This document shows positions 15,264-24,178 of a stretch of 37,928 bases of DNA, piece after piece (within the stretch, counting starts at the first letter, position 1; each line of letters begins with the position of its first letter). The notes beneath the pieces were generated by a model. It ran no database searches. It saw nothing but the letters and a program-made list of their open reading frames with translations, and was not told the origin of the DNA. The stretch is from an uncultured Ruminococcus sp. (lineage in GTDB: Bacteria; Bacillota; Clostridia; Oscillospirales; Ruminococcaceae). The stretch covers positions 1 to 37,928 of the forward strand of contig CACZPI010000018.1 in the NCBI GenBank assembly GCA_902783005.1. The letters are read 5' to 3'. The position numbers and the translations under genes were made by a program.

Positions 15264-15506
15264 ATGGAGCGTGAAAGAAGTTCTCGTCCTTCCAAGCGTC
15301 CGCGCAAGAAGGTTTGTATGTTCTGCGTTGACCGCGTCGAGAAGATCGACTACAAGGACATTGCGAAGCTGAAGAAGTGCATGACGGAGAGATCCAAGAT
15401 CCTGCCCCGCCGTGTCACCGGTACCTGCGCATTCCATCAGCGTGAGCTGACGGTTGCGATCAAGAGAGCAAGACATGTGGCACTGCTGCCGTATGTTTCT
15501 GACTGA
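15264..15506 (+). CDS. rpsR: 30S ribosomal protein S18
   Basis: The 80-residue basic protein has the zinc-binding form of S18, with KKVCMFC (C18, C21) and the later GTCAFHQR, plus the typical [22 protein letters not shown] core. It pairs with S6 on the 30S platform. AAAGGAG lies upstream at slightly long spacing, preceded by the 13-bp AT repeats. It closes the operon. Confidence 0.98.
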   Translation: MERERSSRPSKRPRKKVCMFCVDRVEKIDYKDIAKLKKCMTERSKILPRRVTGTCAFHQRELTVAIKRARHVALLPYVSD

Positions 15507-15527
15507 TTGCAGAATACAGCGCTTTTC

Positions 15528-15560
15528 ATACCCCCACCCATATCCGGGAGGGGGTATTTT
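15528..15560 (+). terminator. terminator of rpsF-ssb-rpsR
   Basis: The arms atacccccaccc and gggagggggtat form an 11-pair stem with one A-A mismatch and are followed by a short T-run, 21 bp past the rpsR stop. Confidence 0.75.
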
Positions 15561-15669
15561 CGTATGTCCGCACAGGGGAGACAGGCGTTTATTTTCTTAA
15601 AAAAAGATGAAAGATTGTTACAAAACAAATACAATTTCGTGCCGAGCCGGACTCAATCCGGCTTTTCAG

Positions 15670-15698
15670 TTGACTTTTCACGAAAAAACTGATAGAAT
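15670..15698 (+). promoter_or_regulatory. sigma-A promoter for the PASTA pseudokinase
   Basis: TTGACT (15670-15675), a 17-bp spacer and TAGAAT (15693-15698), with TGA before the -10, place the start of transcription about 85 bp before the gene. Confidence 0.75.
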
Positions 15699-15787
15699 AA
15701 TAAAAGATATGTGCAATCAGGGAATTGTCCCCGGTTGCGGAGGATGCAGGATTACTACCAGATTCTAACCAGAAAGGAGCGATGGAT

Positions 15788-17665
15788 ATGGGAGAAAAGA
15801 AGCTGTGCTACGGATGCATGGAGTACAAGTCCGACGAAGCCAGAGTCTGCCCGAGCTGCGGGTATGTGGATGATACCCCGTATGATCCCAACTATATCGC
15901 CCCCGGCACCATCCTCAATGAACACTACGCTGTCGGCGTCCTGATCGGCCACAACGGCGAAGGTGCGACCTATATCGGCTATAACCAGTCCATCGGCTGC
16001 AAGGTGCTCATCCGTGAGTACATGCCCCCGGAGCTTTGCAGCAGAGTCCCCGGCAAGGCCGTGATCTCCGTGGATCCGCAGCATGTCGTGCAGTACAAGG
16101 CACTCATGGCCGAGTTCACCGAGCTTGGCAAGAACCTTGCACAGCTGCGCAGCGTCAACCATATCAATCCCACGCTTGACCTCTTCGCACAGAACAACAC
16201 GACCTATGCGGTCTATGAATACCTCGAGGGCAATACCCTCGTCGATTTCCTCAAGGATAATGCCGGCGAGCTGACATGGCAGCAGGTTTCTGCCATGTTC
16301 CCGACCTTTTTCACATCGCTGAGCCTTGTACACAACAGCGGCATCATTCACCGTGCCATCAGCCCGGAAACGATCTATGTCACCGAAAAGGGCGAGCTGC
16401 GGCTGGCGGGATTCTGCATTCCGTCCGTGCGTACCGTCGGCACCGAGGTCACCCCGGAAATGTTCCACGGCTATGCGGCGCCCGAGCAGTACAGCGTCAG
16501 CGTCAAGCAGGGCACCTGGACGGATGTCTACGGCATCTGCGCGGTATTGTACCGCATTTTGACCGGCTGCAAGCCCACCGACGCCCAGAGCCGGATGCAG
16601 AATGACAACCTGTGCGCCCCGCATGAGATGAATCCGAATATCCCGCGGCATGTCTCCCGCGCCATTATGAAGGGTCTGAGCCTGTTTACCGAGGATCGGA
16701 TCCGCACGGTCACCGATCTGGTGACAGCGCTTTTCGAGCAGCAGTCCGAGCCGGAGCCGAGACCTGCTGTCAATCCGAATCCGCAGCGCCGTCCGGCTCC
16801 CCAGCATGAACAGCGCCGCCAGCAGCCCTACCGCGATTATGACGAGAAGGGCTACGACAACGAAGCGCATGAAAATGTCATCGACCGCATCAAGATCCCG
16901 GTCATCATCGGCGTGCTCCTGACCTGCGTGCTGCTGGTCATCGGCATTGTCGTTCTCAATTTCCTGGATATGAGCCCGGTTCCCGGTGCCGAGAATTCGA
17001 GCCGCATCGTGGTGACGACCCCGCCCTCCACGGAGGAAAGCGGCGGTGCGACCAGCGACGTTGTGCTTGAAACCACGCAGGAAGCCAGCGGTGACAGCCA
17101 GATGCCGGATCTGATCGGCAAGAATTACGAATCCAAGAAATCCCAGCTTGAGACCGACGGCTGGCTCTATCTGAATGCCGTCTACGCTTACAGCGACAAG
17201 TACAAGGCCGGTCTCATCATTGACCAGAGCATCAAGGCAGGCACGCCGTTTACCAGCGGTGCCACCGTGGAGGTCACGGTCAGCAAGGGGCCGAGCTCCA
17301 TTGAGCTGCCGGATTTCGAGGGCAAGACGCTCAAGGAATACGAAGCGATCCTGGAAAATCTCGGCCTGACCAATTACAACACCGAGATCCAGACCGATTA
17401 CGACAAGAAGAACGGCATGGTTGTCGGCCTGAGCCGCGAGGTCGGTGAGGAATTCGACCTGACCGGCTCCGAAACGCTGAAGATCTATTACATCAGCAAT
17501 CCCGAGACCACGGCGCCGCCGCTGTACACCACGGCACCGCCGCTGGAGACCGAGCCGGAGGAGGAGACCACCGAGGAGGAGGAAATCCCGACCCTTCCTG
17601 TGGAGGAGACCGATCCCCCTGAGAATCTCGATCCCCCGCCCGCACCCCCTGTTCCCGAGGAATAA
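15788..17665 (+). CDS. zinc-ribbon PASTA protein with a catalytically dead kinase domain
   Basis: The 625-residue protein has an N-terminal zinc ribbon (C7, C10, C21, C24), a Ser/Thr-kinase-like domain (about 45-320), a Pro/Gln/Arg-rich juxtamembrane stretch, one transmembrane helix (about 371-393), two PASTA domains outside (about 439-505 and 507-575) and an acidic Pro/Thr tail. The kinase fold is recognisable from the glycine loop (GHNGEG) and YAAPEQYS, but every catalytic position is changed. The VAIK lysine is R76 (VLIREYMP), HRD is H188-R189-A190, the catalytic-loop Asn is T195 and DFG reads G-F-C (208-210). It should bind muropeptides or lipid II by its PASTA domains without phosphorylating. 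The start at 15788 is 8 bases after AAAGGAG; ATG 15782 is only 2 bases away. It has its own promoter and terminator, and no PP2C phosphatase is adjacent. Confidence 0.9.
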   Translation: MGEKKLCYGCMEYKSDEARVCPSCGYVDDTPYDPNYIAPGTILNEHYAVGVLIGHNGEGATYIGYNQSIGCKVLIREYMPPELCSRVPGKAVISVDPQHVVQYKALMAEFTELGKNLAQLRSVNHINPTLDLFAQNNTTYAVYEYLEGNTLVDFLKDNAGELTWQQVSAMFPTFFTSLSLVHNSGIIHRAISPETIYVTEKGELRLAGFCIPSVRTVGTEVTPEMFHGYAAPEQYSVSVKQGTWTDVYGICAVLYRILTGCKPTDAQSRMQNDNLCAPHEMNPNIPRHVSRAIMKGLSLFTEDRIRTVTDLVTALFEQQSEPEPRPAVNPNPQRRPAPQHEQRRQQPYRDYDEKGYDNEAHENVIDRIKIPVIIGVLLTCVLLVIGIVVLNFLDMSPVPGAENSSRIVVTTPPSTEESGGATSDVVLETTQEASGDSQMPDLIGKNYESKKSQLETDGWLYLNAVYAYSDKYKAGLIIDQSIKAGTPFTSGATVEVTVSKGPSSIELPDFEGKTLKEYEAILENLGLTNYNTEIQTDYDKKNGMVVGLSREVGEEFDLTGSETLKIYYISNPETTAPPLYTTAPPLETEPEEETTEEEEIPTLPVEETDPPENLDPPPAPPVPEE

Positions 17666-17670
17666 GCTCA

Positions 17671-17708
17671 ATCCCCTGTATCCGGAAGGATGCAGGGGAT
17701 GTTTTATT
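17671..17708. terminator. terminator between converging pseudokinase and spoIID-like genes
   Basis: The stem atcccctgtatcc / ggatgcaggggat (13 positions with one T-G pair) has a GGAA loop and is followed by gttttatt. It ends the rightward gene and overlaps the end of the leftward one. Confidence 0.85.
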
Positions 17709-18738
17709 CCACCTCCACCAGCTCCGCACCGGGGTAGTAATGCGCAAGGATCTCCCGGAAGGTATACCCCCGCCTTGCCATGGCATCCGCGCCGTACTGG
17801 CTCATGCCGACGGCGTGTCCGTAGCCGCAGGTCGTGAAGATGAATGCCCCGTCGGCATAGTCCACCGAGAAATCGGCTGAACGCAGGCAGAACAGGCTCC
17901 GGATCTCCTGTCCCGTGAAGACTCCGTCCCCGAATGCGATCTGCAATACCGTCCCCGCATCCGTCCGCACCGGCTCCCCGAACCATTCCGAAGCGTCCCC
18001 GCCGGCCGTCAGCCCCGCATGGGCGCCGGTCAATGTGGAAAACACCTCCTCCGCCGGAACGGTCAGCGTGTCCTCAAAGCGCGGTGCATCGCGGTCGTAG
18101 GGGCTTTCCACCGAACGCAGGTAGACCACATCCTTCCCCCAGACGGCTTCGGCGGATTCCGTCTTTCCACTGCTCATGGCGTGGAAAGCCGCAATGATCG
18201 GCTCGCCGTCATATTCCAGCAGCAGATTCCCCGCCTCCTCGACCGCCGCATCGACCCGGTCAAAGCAGGTCTGCGCATTCTCCCCCCAGCGCTCGCGCAG
18301 CACATTCTCCGGCAGATAGGCCTGAAACTGCGCCGGATCGTCCGAAAAATCGGCACCTTTCAGATCCGTGCGCCCCGCCGCATGCGCTGCCTGCCGTTCG
18401 GCATAGGTGTGCGCCGCCACGACCTGCGCCTTGAGCGCCTCCATCGAAAAGCTTGCCGGCATTTCCGCGCCGACGGCTCCGATCAGATAGTCCCGCACCG
18501 GAATTTCGGCAATTTCCCCCGTTTTCGTCTGCAAGACCCGGTATACTGTCCGGCAGCCGCCCTCATTTTCCACAATTGCCGGTGCAGTTGTGGAAATTTC
18601 TGTTTCCGCCGTCTGTGTGACCTCCGGCATGGCCGGTGCTGCCTCCGGCTGCGCAGGGGGCGGCAGCAGGGCGGGAATGCAGGGGAGTACCGTCAATATT
18701 ACTGTGAATACACCACGCCGGAGCCATCTTTTTTTCAT
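17704..18738 (-). CDS. SpoIID/LytB-type lytic transglycosylase
   Basis: The 344-residue protein has an N-terminal signal anchor (about 9-26), a Pro/Ala/Thr-rich linker (26-60) and a SpoIID domain. Key motifs are VRDYLIGAVGAEMP with the likely catalytic Glu at 92, EALKAQVVAAHTYA, SSGKTESAEAVWG, SVESPYD and the late GYGHAVGMSQYGADAMA. SpoIID cleaves peptidoglycan glycan strands during engulfment in spore formers, but such proteins also occur in non-sporulating relatives, so sporulation is not proved. The ATG at 18738 gives the basic MKKRW start expected before a signal segment; an ATG 14 codons upstream is less likely. Confidence 0.9.
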   Translation of the reverse strand: MKKRWLRRGVFTVILTVLPCIPALLPPPAQPEAAPAMPEVTQTAETEISTTAPAIVENEGGCRTVYRVLQTKTGEIAEIPVRDYLIGAVGAEMPASFSMEALKAQVVAAHTYAERQAAHAAGRTDLKGADFSDDPAQFQAYLPENVLRERWGENAQTCFDRVDAAVEEAGNLLLEYDGEPIIAAFHAMSSGKTESAEAVWGKDVVYLRSVESPYDRDAPRFEDTLTVPAEEVFSTLTGAHAGLTAGGDASEWFGEPVRTDAGTVLQIAFGDGVFTGQEIRSLFCLRSADFSVDYADGAFIFTTCGYGHAVGMSQYGADAMARRGYTFREILAHYYPGAELVEVE

Positions 18739-18815
18739 ATTCACCAAAGCCCCTTTCCAGATGTTTCGTTTTGGAAACAATGGGATGAAAAATCCGCGCT
18801 ATATGCTCTGTTTTC

Positions 18816-18844
18816 TTGACTTCACGGCTGAAAGGTGCTATAAT
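18816..18844 (+). promoter_or_regulatory. sigma-A promoter for citrate synthase
   Basis: TTGACT (18816-18821), a 17-bp spacer and TATAAT (18839-18844) with TGC before the -10. It is probably the main promoter for the co-oriented genes that follow. Confidence 0.85.
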
Positions 18845-18905
18845 GGTAACAGTGCAAAACAGCAAGCAGCCGGATCCCTCCGGCAGTACATAAGGAGGCA
18901 GCACC

Positions 18906-20267
18906 ATGAGCAAAGTCATTTCCAATGCGGATATGCAGAATTTATGCGACAACCTGCGGGAACATTCCAGAATTGATCCCGCTCTGTATACCAAATTCCA
19001 CATCAAGCGCGGCCTGCGCCGTTCCGACGGCACCGGCGTTCTTGCGGGCATTACCAACATCTGCAATGTCCACGGCTACGTCGTCAATGAAGGTGAGGTC
19101 GAGCCGATCCCCGGTGAGCTGATCTACCGCGGCTATAATATCTACGACCTCGTCAAGGGCGCCGAGCGCGAGGGACGCTACGGCTACGAGGAGACAGTCT
19201 ATCTGCTGCTCTTCGGCAAGCTCCCGACCGTTGACGAGCTTGAAGCCTTCAATCACTACCTGTCCATGCACCGCGCTCTGCCGTCGGGCTTCGTGGTCGA
19301 TATGATGATGAAGGCACCGTCCAAGAATATCATGAACAAGCTCGCACGCTCCATTCTGTCGCTGTATTCCTACAACGATTCCGACTGCGAGGACACCTCC
19401 CTGGAATCCGAGATGCGCACGGCCATTTCTCTGATCGCCAAAATGCCGATCATGATGGTCAATGCCTACCAGGTCAAGCGCAAGCATTTCGACAACCAGA
19501 CCCTCTACATGCATCCGCTTCGTCCGGACGAAAAGACCGCGGAGACCATTCTCTCCATGCTCCGTCCCGACCGGCAGTACACCAAGGAGGAGGCACAGCT
19601 TCTTGATACGCTCCTCATGCTCCATGCCGAGCACGGCGGCGGCAATAACTCCACCTTCACCTGCCGCGTCCTGACAAGCTCCGGCACGGATGCGTATTCG
19701 GCCTATTCTTCGGCCGTCTGCGCATTGAAGGGGCCCAAGCACGGCGGCGCCAATATCAAGGTCTCCGCCCAGCTCGAGGAATTCAAGGCCAATATCCGCC
19801 ACTGGGACAATGAGGGCGAGGTCGCTGATTATATCACCAAGGTGCTTCACAAGGAAGCCGGCGACGGCTCCGGCCTGGTCTACGGCATGGGACATGCCGT
19901 TTATACCATGAGCGACCCGCGTGCCGTCATTCTGAAGAAGAAGGCATTCAAGCTGGCCGAGGGCAAGGAAATCGAGGCAGAATTCCACCTGCTCGACACC
20001 ATCGAACGCCTGACCCCGCAGCTCATGAAGCGCGAGCGCGGCATTGAGAAGACCATCTGCGCGAATGTCGATATGTATTCGGGACTGGTGTACCGGATGC
20101 TGGGCATTCCGGAGGATCTGTACACCCCGCTGTTTGCCGTGTCCCGCATGGCAGGCTGGGCAGCACACCGCATGGAGGAGCTGACCACCGGCGGACGGAT
20201 CATCCGCCCGGCCTACAAGGCACTCCCCAAGAACAAGCCGTATGTCAAGATCGAAGACCGTACTTAA
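18906..20267 (+). CDS. gltA: citrate synthase
   Basis: The 453-residue enzyme condenses oxaloacetate and acetyl-CoA to citrate. The catalytic residues are visible: H243 in LHAEHGGGNNSTF, H279 in GPKHGGAN and D389 in CANVDMYSGL. The oxaloacetate-binding H330 lies in YGMGHAVYTMSDPRA. The N-terminal 50 or so residues (IDPALYTKFHIKRGLRRSDGTGV) are typical of the longer clostridial form. ATG follows AAGGAGG and a good promoter lies 62 bp upstream. In an anaerobe it probably feeds glutamate synthesis through a partial TCA cycle; no aconitase or isocitrate dehydrogenase gene is nearby. The lipoprotein gene starts inside its 3' end. Confidence 0.97.
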   Translation: MSKVISNADMQNLCDNLREHSRIDPALYTKFHIKRGLRRSDGTGVLAGITNICNVHGYVVNEGEVEPIPGELIYRGYNIYDLVKGAEREGRYGYEETVYLLLFGKLPTVDELEAFNHYLSMHRALPSGFVVDMMMKAPSKNIMNKLARSILSLYSYNDSDCEDTSLESEMRTAISLIAKMPIMMVNAYQVKRKHFDNQTLYMHPLRPDEKTAETILSMLRPDRQYTKEEAQLLDTLLMLHAEHGGGNNSTFTCRVLTSSGTDAYSAYSSAVCALKGPKHGGANIKVSAQLEEFKANIRHWDNEGEVADYITKVLHKEAGDGSGLVYGMGHAVYTMSDPRAVILKKKAFKLAEGKEIEAEFHLLDTIERLTPQLMKRERGIEKTICANVDMYSGLVYRMLGIPEDLYTPLFAVSRMAGWAAHRMEELTTGGRIIRPAYKALPKNKPYVKIEDRT

Positions 20268-21576
20268 ACGGGCGGCGGCCTGCGTGCTTGCCTGCCTGAC
20301 GGCGGGCGCATCCGGGGGCTGTTCGGCCGCGATCAATGTCGATCAGCTCCTGACCCCGCCGAAGCTCTCGGCACAGCAGGAGCAGATCTACCAGGCGCTC
20401 AAGGATACGACCGGATCGGATATCCGGCTCAAATACCCCAAGCGCGGCGCATATCTGTCGGCATTCATCCTGGCGGATCTGGACGGGGACAATGCAGAGG
20501 AGGCCATTGCCTTTTACGAGAACAATTCCTCGTCGCTGACCGACCCCGGCCTGCGGATCAATGTCCTCGACAGCATTGACGGCCAGTGGCAGTCCATCTG
20601 CGACCGCAGCGCGGAGGGAACGGAGATCGAAAAGGTCATCATTTCCCCGCTCGGCGCCTCGGATCGCGTCAATGTGATCGTGGGCTATTCGACCGCGAAC
20701 CAGTCGGAGAAATCCCTGTGCGTGTATTCGTACAGCGACGACTACCTCGATCAGAAATTCTCCCACAGCTATGCGCTCTTTGATGTGGCGGACACCGGCA
20801 GCGGGAATGCGAATCCCGACCTGATCGTTCTGGGCGCCGATTCCTCCTCGGAGCAGGCGTCTGCGGCGGTGTACCGGCTCGAAGCCGATGACCGCTACCA
20901 CGAATACAAGTACAGCTTCACCGACGATTATACCGATTACAACCAGCTCATCTACGGCCGGAATGCGCAGGGGGATGTCATGCTGTATGTGGATGCCGCG
21001 ACCGGCACCGCCAATCTCCAGACCGAGATCCTGTGCATGGAGGATACCCGCCTGAGCAATATGCTCGAACGCTGCGGCCGCAAGGCAGAGAATACCGTGC
21101 GCCGCGCCGGTCTTGCGTGCGTGGACATCGACAATGACGGCACCCCGGAGATCCCCGTGCAGACGGTATTCCGCGGGTATGAGGCCGCAGCGGAATCCGA
21201 GCAGATGCGCCAGACGCGCTGGCTGCGGATGCGCGAGCCGGATGTGTATACGGAATATTACAGCTATTACAGCACCGGCGGCGGCTATGCCTTTCTGCTG
21301 CCGGAGGACTGGACGGACCGCGTGACCGTCCGCAATGACACCGCCTCCGGAGAGCTGCAATTCGTCGAATACAGCGGCGAATGGTCGGATGATCTGCCCG
21401 TGCTGCTGCGCATTTACATTTCCTATGACGAGGAGGATACCGCCGAGCATCTGGCTGACGGCTTCTCTTTGCTCCATACCAAGGGCACGGCCAGCTATCT
21501 GGTGCGTGCCGAACAGGAACAGACGCTTTCCCGGACACTCGGCACGCTGCTGCCGTGCTTCCGGTTCCTGAACTGA
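20242..21576 (+). CDS. putative lipoprotein of unknown function
   Basis: The 444-residue protein has a basic N-terminus, a hydrophobic stretch and a lipobox ASGGC (Cys about 27). The mature part contains two short acidic motifs resembling calcium-binding or FG-GAP turns, LADLDGDNAEEA (about 77-88) and VDIDNDGTPEIP (about 294-305), in an otherwise beta-rich chain, so a propeller or a related fold is possible. I do not recognise a family function. The start overlaps the citrate synthase gene by 26 bp and its stop is 25 bp before the response regulator, so it is probably co-transcribed with the two-component pair and may be its extracytoplasmic partner. Confidence 0.75.
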   Translation: MSRSKTVLKRAAACVLACLTAGASGGCSAAINVDQLLTPPKLSAQQEQIYQALKDTTGSDIRLKYPKRGAYLSAFILADLDGDNAEEAIAFYENNSSSLTDPGLRINVLDSIDGQWQSICDRSAEGTEIEKVIISPLGASDRVNVIVGYSTANQSEKSLCVYSYSDDYLDQKFSHSYALFDVADTGSGNANPDLIVLGADSSSEQASAAVYRLEADDRYHEYKYSFTDDYTDYNQLIYGRNAQGDVMLYVDAATGTANLQTEILCMEDTRLSNMLERCGRKAENTVRRAGLACVDIDNDGTPEIPVQTVFRGYEAAAESEQMRQTRWLRMREPDVYTEYYSYYSTGGGYAFLLPEDWTDRVTVRNDTASGELQFVEYSGEWSDDLPVLLRIYISYDEEDTAEHLADGFSLLHTKGTASYLVRAEQEQTLSRTLGTLLPCFRFLN

Positions 21577-21601
21577 TTATCTGCATAAGGAGGTCATGAC
21601 T

Positions 21602-22303
21602 ATGAAACGAATCCTGGTCTGTGAGGATGAGGATGTCATCCGCGACTGTGTCGTTATCAATCTCAAGCGCGCCGGCTACGATGTGGTCGATGTCAATTCC
21701 GGCGAGGCGGCACTCCAGAAATTCGAGGACGAGAACGGCAATTTCGACATTGTTCTCCTCGACATCATGATGCCCGGCATTGACGGCTTCACCGTCTGCA
21801 AGCGGCTGCGGGAAAAGAGCTCGACGCTCGGCATCATCATGCTCACCGCCCGCACGCAGGAAATGGACAAGGTATCGGGTCTGATGATCGGTGCGGATGA
21901 TTACATCACCAAGCCCTTCTCCCTCTCGGAGCTGACGGCGCGTGTCGATGCGATCTACCGCCGCGTGTGCATGAGCTTCATCCATGACGATTCGAGCCCC
22001 GTGATCGAATCCGGCCCCTTCACCCTCAATCTCAAGAGCCGCACCGTCACCAAGAACGGCAAGCCCATTGACCTGACACAGGTGGAGTACCAGATCCTCG
22101 AATACTTCATGAACAACAAGAATACCGCGCTTGACCGCGCCTCCATTCTCGGGCATATCTGGGGCGAGAATTACTACGGCGACTACAAGATCGTCGATGT
22201 CAACATCCGCCGCATCCGCCTGAAGATCGAGGACGAGCCGTCGAATCCGCAGTATATCATCACCATCTGGGGCTACGGCTACAAGTGGAATGATAAAGCT
22301 TGA
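21602..22303 (+). CDS. OmpR/PhoB-family response regulator
   Basis: The 233-residue protein has a receiver domain (about 1-120) with the acidic pocket CEDED, phospho-acceptor D54 in VLLDIMMPG, LTAR and the conserved KPFS. A winged-helix DNA-binding domain (about 135-230) follows, with LTQVEYQILEYF, VDVNIRRIRLKIE and TIWGYGYKW. ATG 21602 is 8 bases after AGGAGG; ATG 21596 is only 2 bases away. The histidine kinase gene overlaps its end by 14 bp, so the two are a cognate pair. Targets are unknown. Confidence 0.95.
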   Translation: MKRILVCEDEDVIRDCVVINLKRAGYDVVDVNSGEAALQKFEDENGNFDIVLLDIMMPGIDGFTVCKRLREKSSTLGIIMLTARTQEMDKVSGLMIGADDYITKPFSLSELTARVDAIYRRVCMSFIHDDSSPVIESGPFTLNLKSRTVTKNGKPIDLTQVEYQILEYFMNNKNTALDRASILGHIWGENYYGDYKIVDVNIRRIRLKIEDEPSNPQYIITIWGYGYKWNDKA

Positions 22304-23720
22304 CCTGCGCCGGCAGTCCGGCAAGCGCACGCTGCTGCGCCGCTGGATCGCCAATAACCTGGGCGTGCTGGTGCTCATCATTTTGGTCATGCTGCTGATC
22401 TTTGCCTATACCATCCGCAGCTTCTATTATGCGGGCGCAAGGCAGAAGCTCACCATGGAGCTCAACAGCATCGTCAACATTCTCTCGCGCTATGCGCAGG
22501 ATACCGAAACGAATCTGGCACCGGAAATGCGTGCGACCTTCGAGAGCTTTTCCGCCAAGGACAAAATGGAGCTCATGGCCGTCAATGTCAAGGGGCGCGT
22601 TGTGCTGACCTCCTCGGGATTCTCCCCGTCATCCGATACCGCGCTTCCCGATTACGAGAATCTGCTCGGCGGCGGGGACGGCTACTGGATCGGCAAGGCG
22701 GAGAACAACGAGCGCATCATGGCGGTGTGCATGGACATTTCCGGCTTCTCGACCGAATACAGCGCCGTGCGCGTCGTCACCTCCCTGACGGAGATCGACC
22801 AGACCGTCACCACCATGATTTTAGCAGGCATCGTCGTCTGTGCAGCCATTCTGCTGCTGCTGGTCGTGACGGGCATCTATTTCGTCGGCTCCATCATCAA
22901 GCCGATCACCCAGCTCTCCGACACCGCCGCCAAGTATGCCAAGGGCGATTTTTCGACCCGTACCCGCTACGAAGGCAATGACGAGATCGGGGATCTGTGT
23001 ACGGCCATTGACCACATGGCCGAGGAATTGTCCCACGCCGAGGAAATGAAGAACGAATTCATTTCCTCCGTCTCCCACGAGCTGCGCACGCCGCTGACGG
23101 CGATCAAGGGCTGGGCGGAGACGATCTACCTGGAGAATGACCCCGAGACCATCCACAAGGGCATGAATGTCATCATGGGCGAGGCGGATCGTCTGTCCCA
23201 GATGGTCGAGGAGCTGCTGGATTTCTCGCGGATGCAGTCCGGCCATTTCACCTTGCAGAAGGCCACGATGGATGTTCTGGCAGAGCTTGGCGATGCAGTC
23301 CTGATCTACATGGACAAGGCCGCCCGCGACAATATCCGCATTTCCTACGACGAGCCGGAAATGCTGCCGTTCGTCTACGGCGACAAGAACCGCATCCGGC
23401 AGGTATTCATCAATATCATTGACAATGCGATCAAGTATTCCGATCCCGGCGGCCAGGTGCATATCGAGGCCACCGAGCGGCAGGGCAATGTAGTCGTGAG
23501 CGTGTCCGACACCGGATGCGGCATCAAGGCAAGCGACCTGCCGAAGATCAAGGAAAAATTCTACAAGCCCAACCACACCCGCCGCGGCTCCGGCATCGGT
23601 CTTGCCGTGGCAGACGAGATCATTGCCGCGCACGGCGGCAGGCTCGACATTACCAGTGAGGAGGGTGTCGGCACGACCGTCACCATCACGCTGCCGCCGG
23701 AGCAGAAGCCGGAGGCCTGA
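22290..23720 (+). CDS. membrane sensor histidine kinase
   Basis: The 476-residue protein has two transmembrane helices (about 25-45 and 175-200) enclosing an extracytoplasmic sensor domain of about 130 residues. HAMP follows (about 203-255), then the H-box SHELRTPLTAIKGW with H263, the N-box INIIDNAIKYSD, G1 DTGCGI and G2 GSGIGLAVADE. It resembles PhoR/WalK-like kinases. It overlaps the response regulator gene by 14 bp. The upstream lipoprotein may modulate its sensor domain; the signal is unknown. Confidence 0.95.
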   Translation: MIKLDLRRQSGKRTLLRRWIANNLGVLVLIILVMLLIFAYTIRSFYYAGARQKLTMELNSIVNILSRYAQDTETNLAPEMRATFESFSAKDKMELMAVNVKGRVVLTSSGFSPSSDTALPDYENLLGGGDGYWIGKAENNERIMAVCMDISGFSTEYSAVRVVTSLTEIDQTVTTMILAGIVVCAAILLLLVVTGIYFVGSIIKPITQLSDTAAKYAKGDFSTRTRYEGNDEIGDLCTAIDHMAEELSHAEEMKNEFISSVSHELRTPLTAIKGWAETIYLENDPETIHKGMNVIMGEADRLSQMVEELLDFSRMQSGHFTLQKATMDVLAELGDAVLIYMDKAARDNIRISYDEPEMLPFVYGDKNRIRQVFINIIDNAIKYSDPGGQVHIEATERQGNVVVSVSDTGCGIKASDLPKIKEKFYKPNHTRRGSGIGLAVADEIIAAHGGRLDITSEEGVGTTVTITLPPEQKPEA

Positions 23721-23737
23721 CACGAAAGGAGCTGCCC

Positions 23738-24178
23738 ATGACCCCGTCACAGAACAGCACAGCGATCCTGCGCAGCTTTCTGGAGCATCTGACGCCGGAG
23801 GAACGGCACGATCCGCCAAGAGATGTGCAGCAGGAGATCGCTGCGCTGCTGGTGTGCATGCTCCGGGGCGATGCCATTGTGCGGACGTCCTTCGGGGAGT
23901 CTCTGACGAAGCTACGCCTTGTGCGGCAGCGCACAGTGGTCAACGGCAAGGAGATCGGGGAGCTGACCCGCCTGAGCCTTGTGATGTTCGACAGCAAGGA
24001 AACAGCGGAGCAGCACCATTACAAGAAAACCATGTCCATCCGTCTGCGGGAGCTGCTCACGGAGCTTGCGGACGGGGAGGCGGATTCGCTGCTGGTATTC
24101 TTCGGCATCGACCGGCTCTGGGACTATGAACTTACCAAGCGCATGGCAGCCGCCATACTGGAAGGGGAACAACCATGA
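23738..24178 (+). CDS. conserved-context protein of unknown function
   Basis: This 146-residue cytosolic protein has no signal peptide or membrane segment. It appears mostly alpha-helical at both ends, with a central beta pair around VRQRTVVNGKEIGELTRLSLVMFD. I do not recognise the family. ATG follows AAAGGAG at 7 bases, and its stop overlaps the DUF1385 start (ATGA), which argues that it is a real, translated gene coupled to DUF1385. Confidence 0.7.
   Translation: MTPSQNSTAILRSFLEHLTPEERHDPPRDVQQEIAALLVCMLRGDAIVRTSFGESLTKLRLVRQRTVVNGKEIGELTRLSLVMFDSKETAEQHHYKKTMSIRLRELLTELADGEADSLLVFFGIDRLWDYELTKRMAAAILEGEQP

Noticed and set aside
15755-17986. 743-codon minus-strand frame opposite the pseudokinase
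   Set aside because: Antisense shadow; it also crosses the terminator between two converging genes.
17704-18738. SpoIID-like gene as proof that the organism forms spores
   Set aside because: SpoIID/LytB-domain proteins also occur in non-sporulating Clostridia and no other sporulation gene is in the window.
18942-20336. 464-codon minus-strand frame opposite citrate synthase
   Set aside because: Antisense shadow with no supporting start site or motif.
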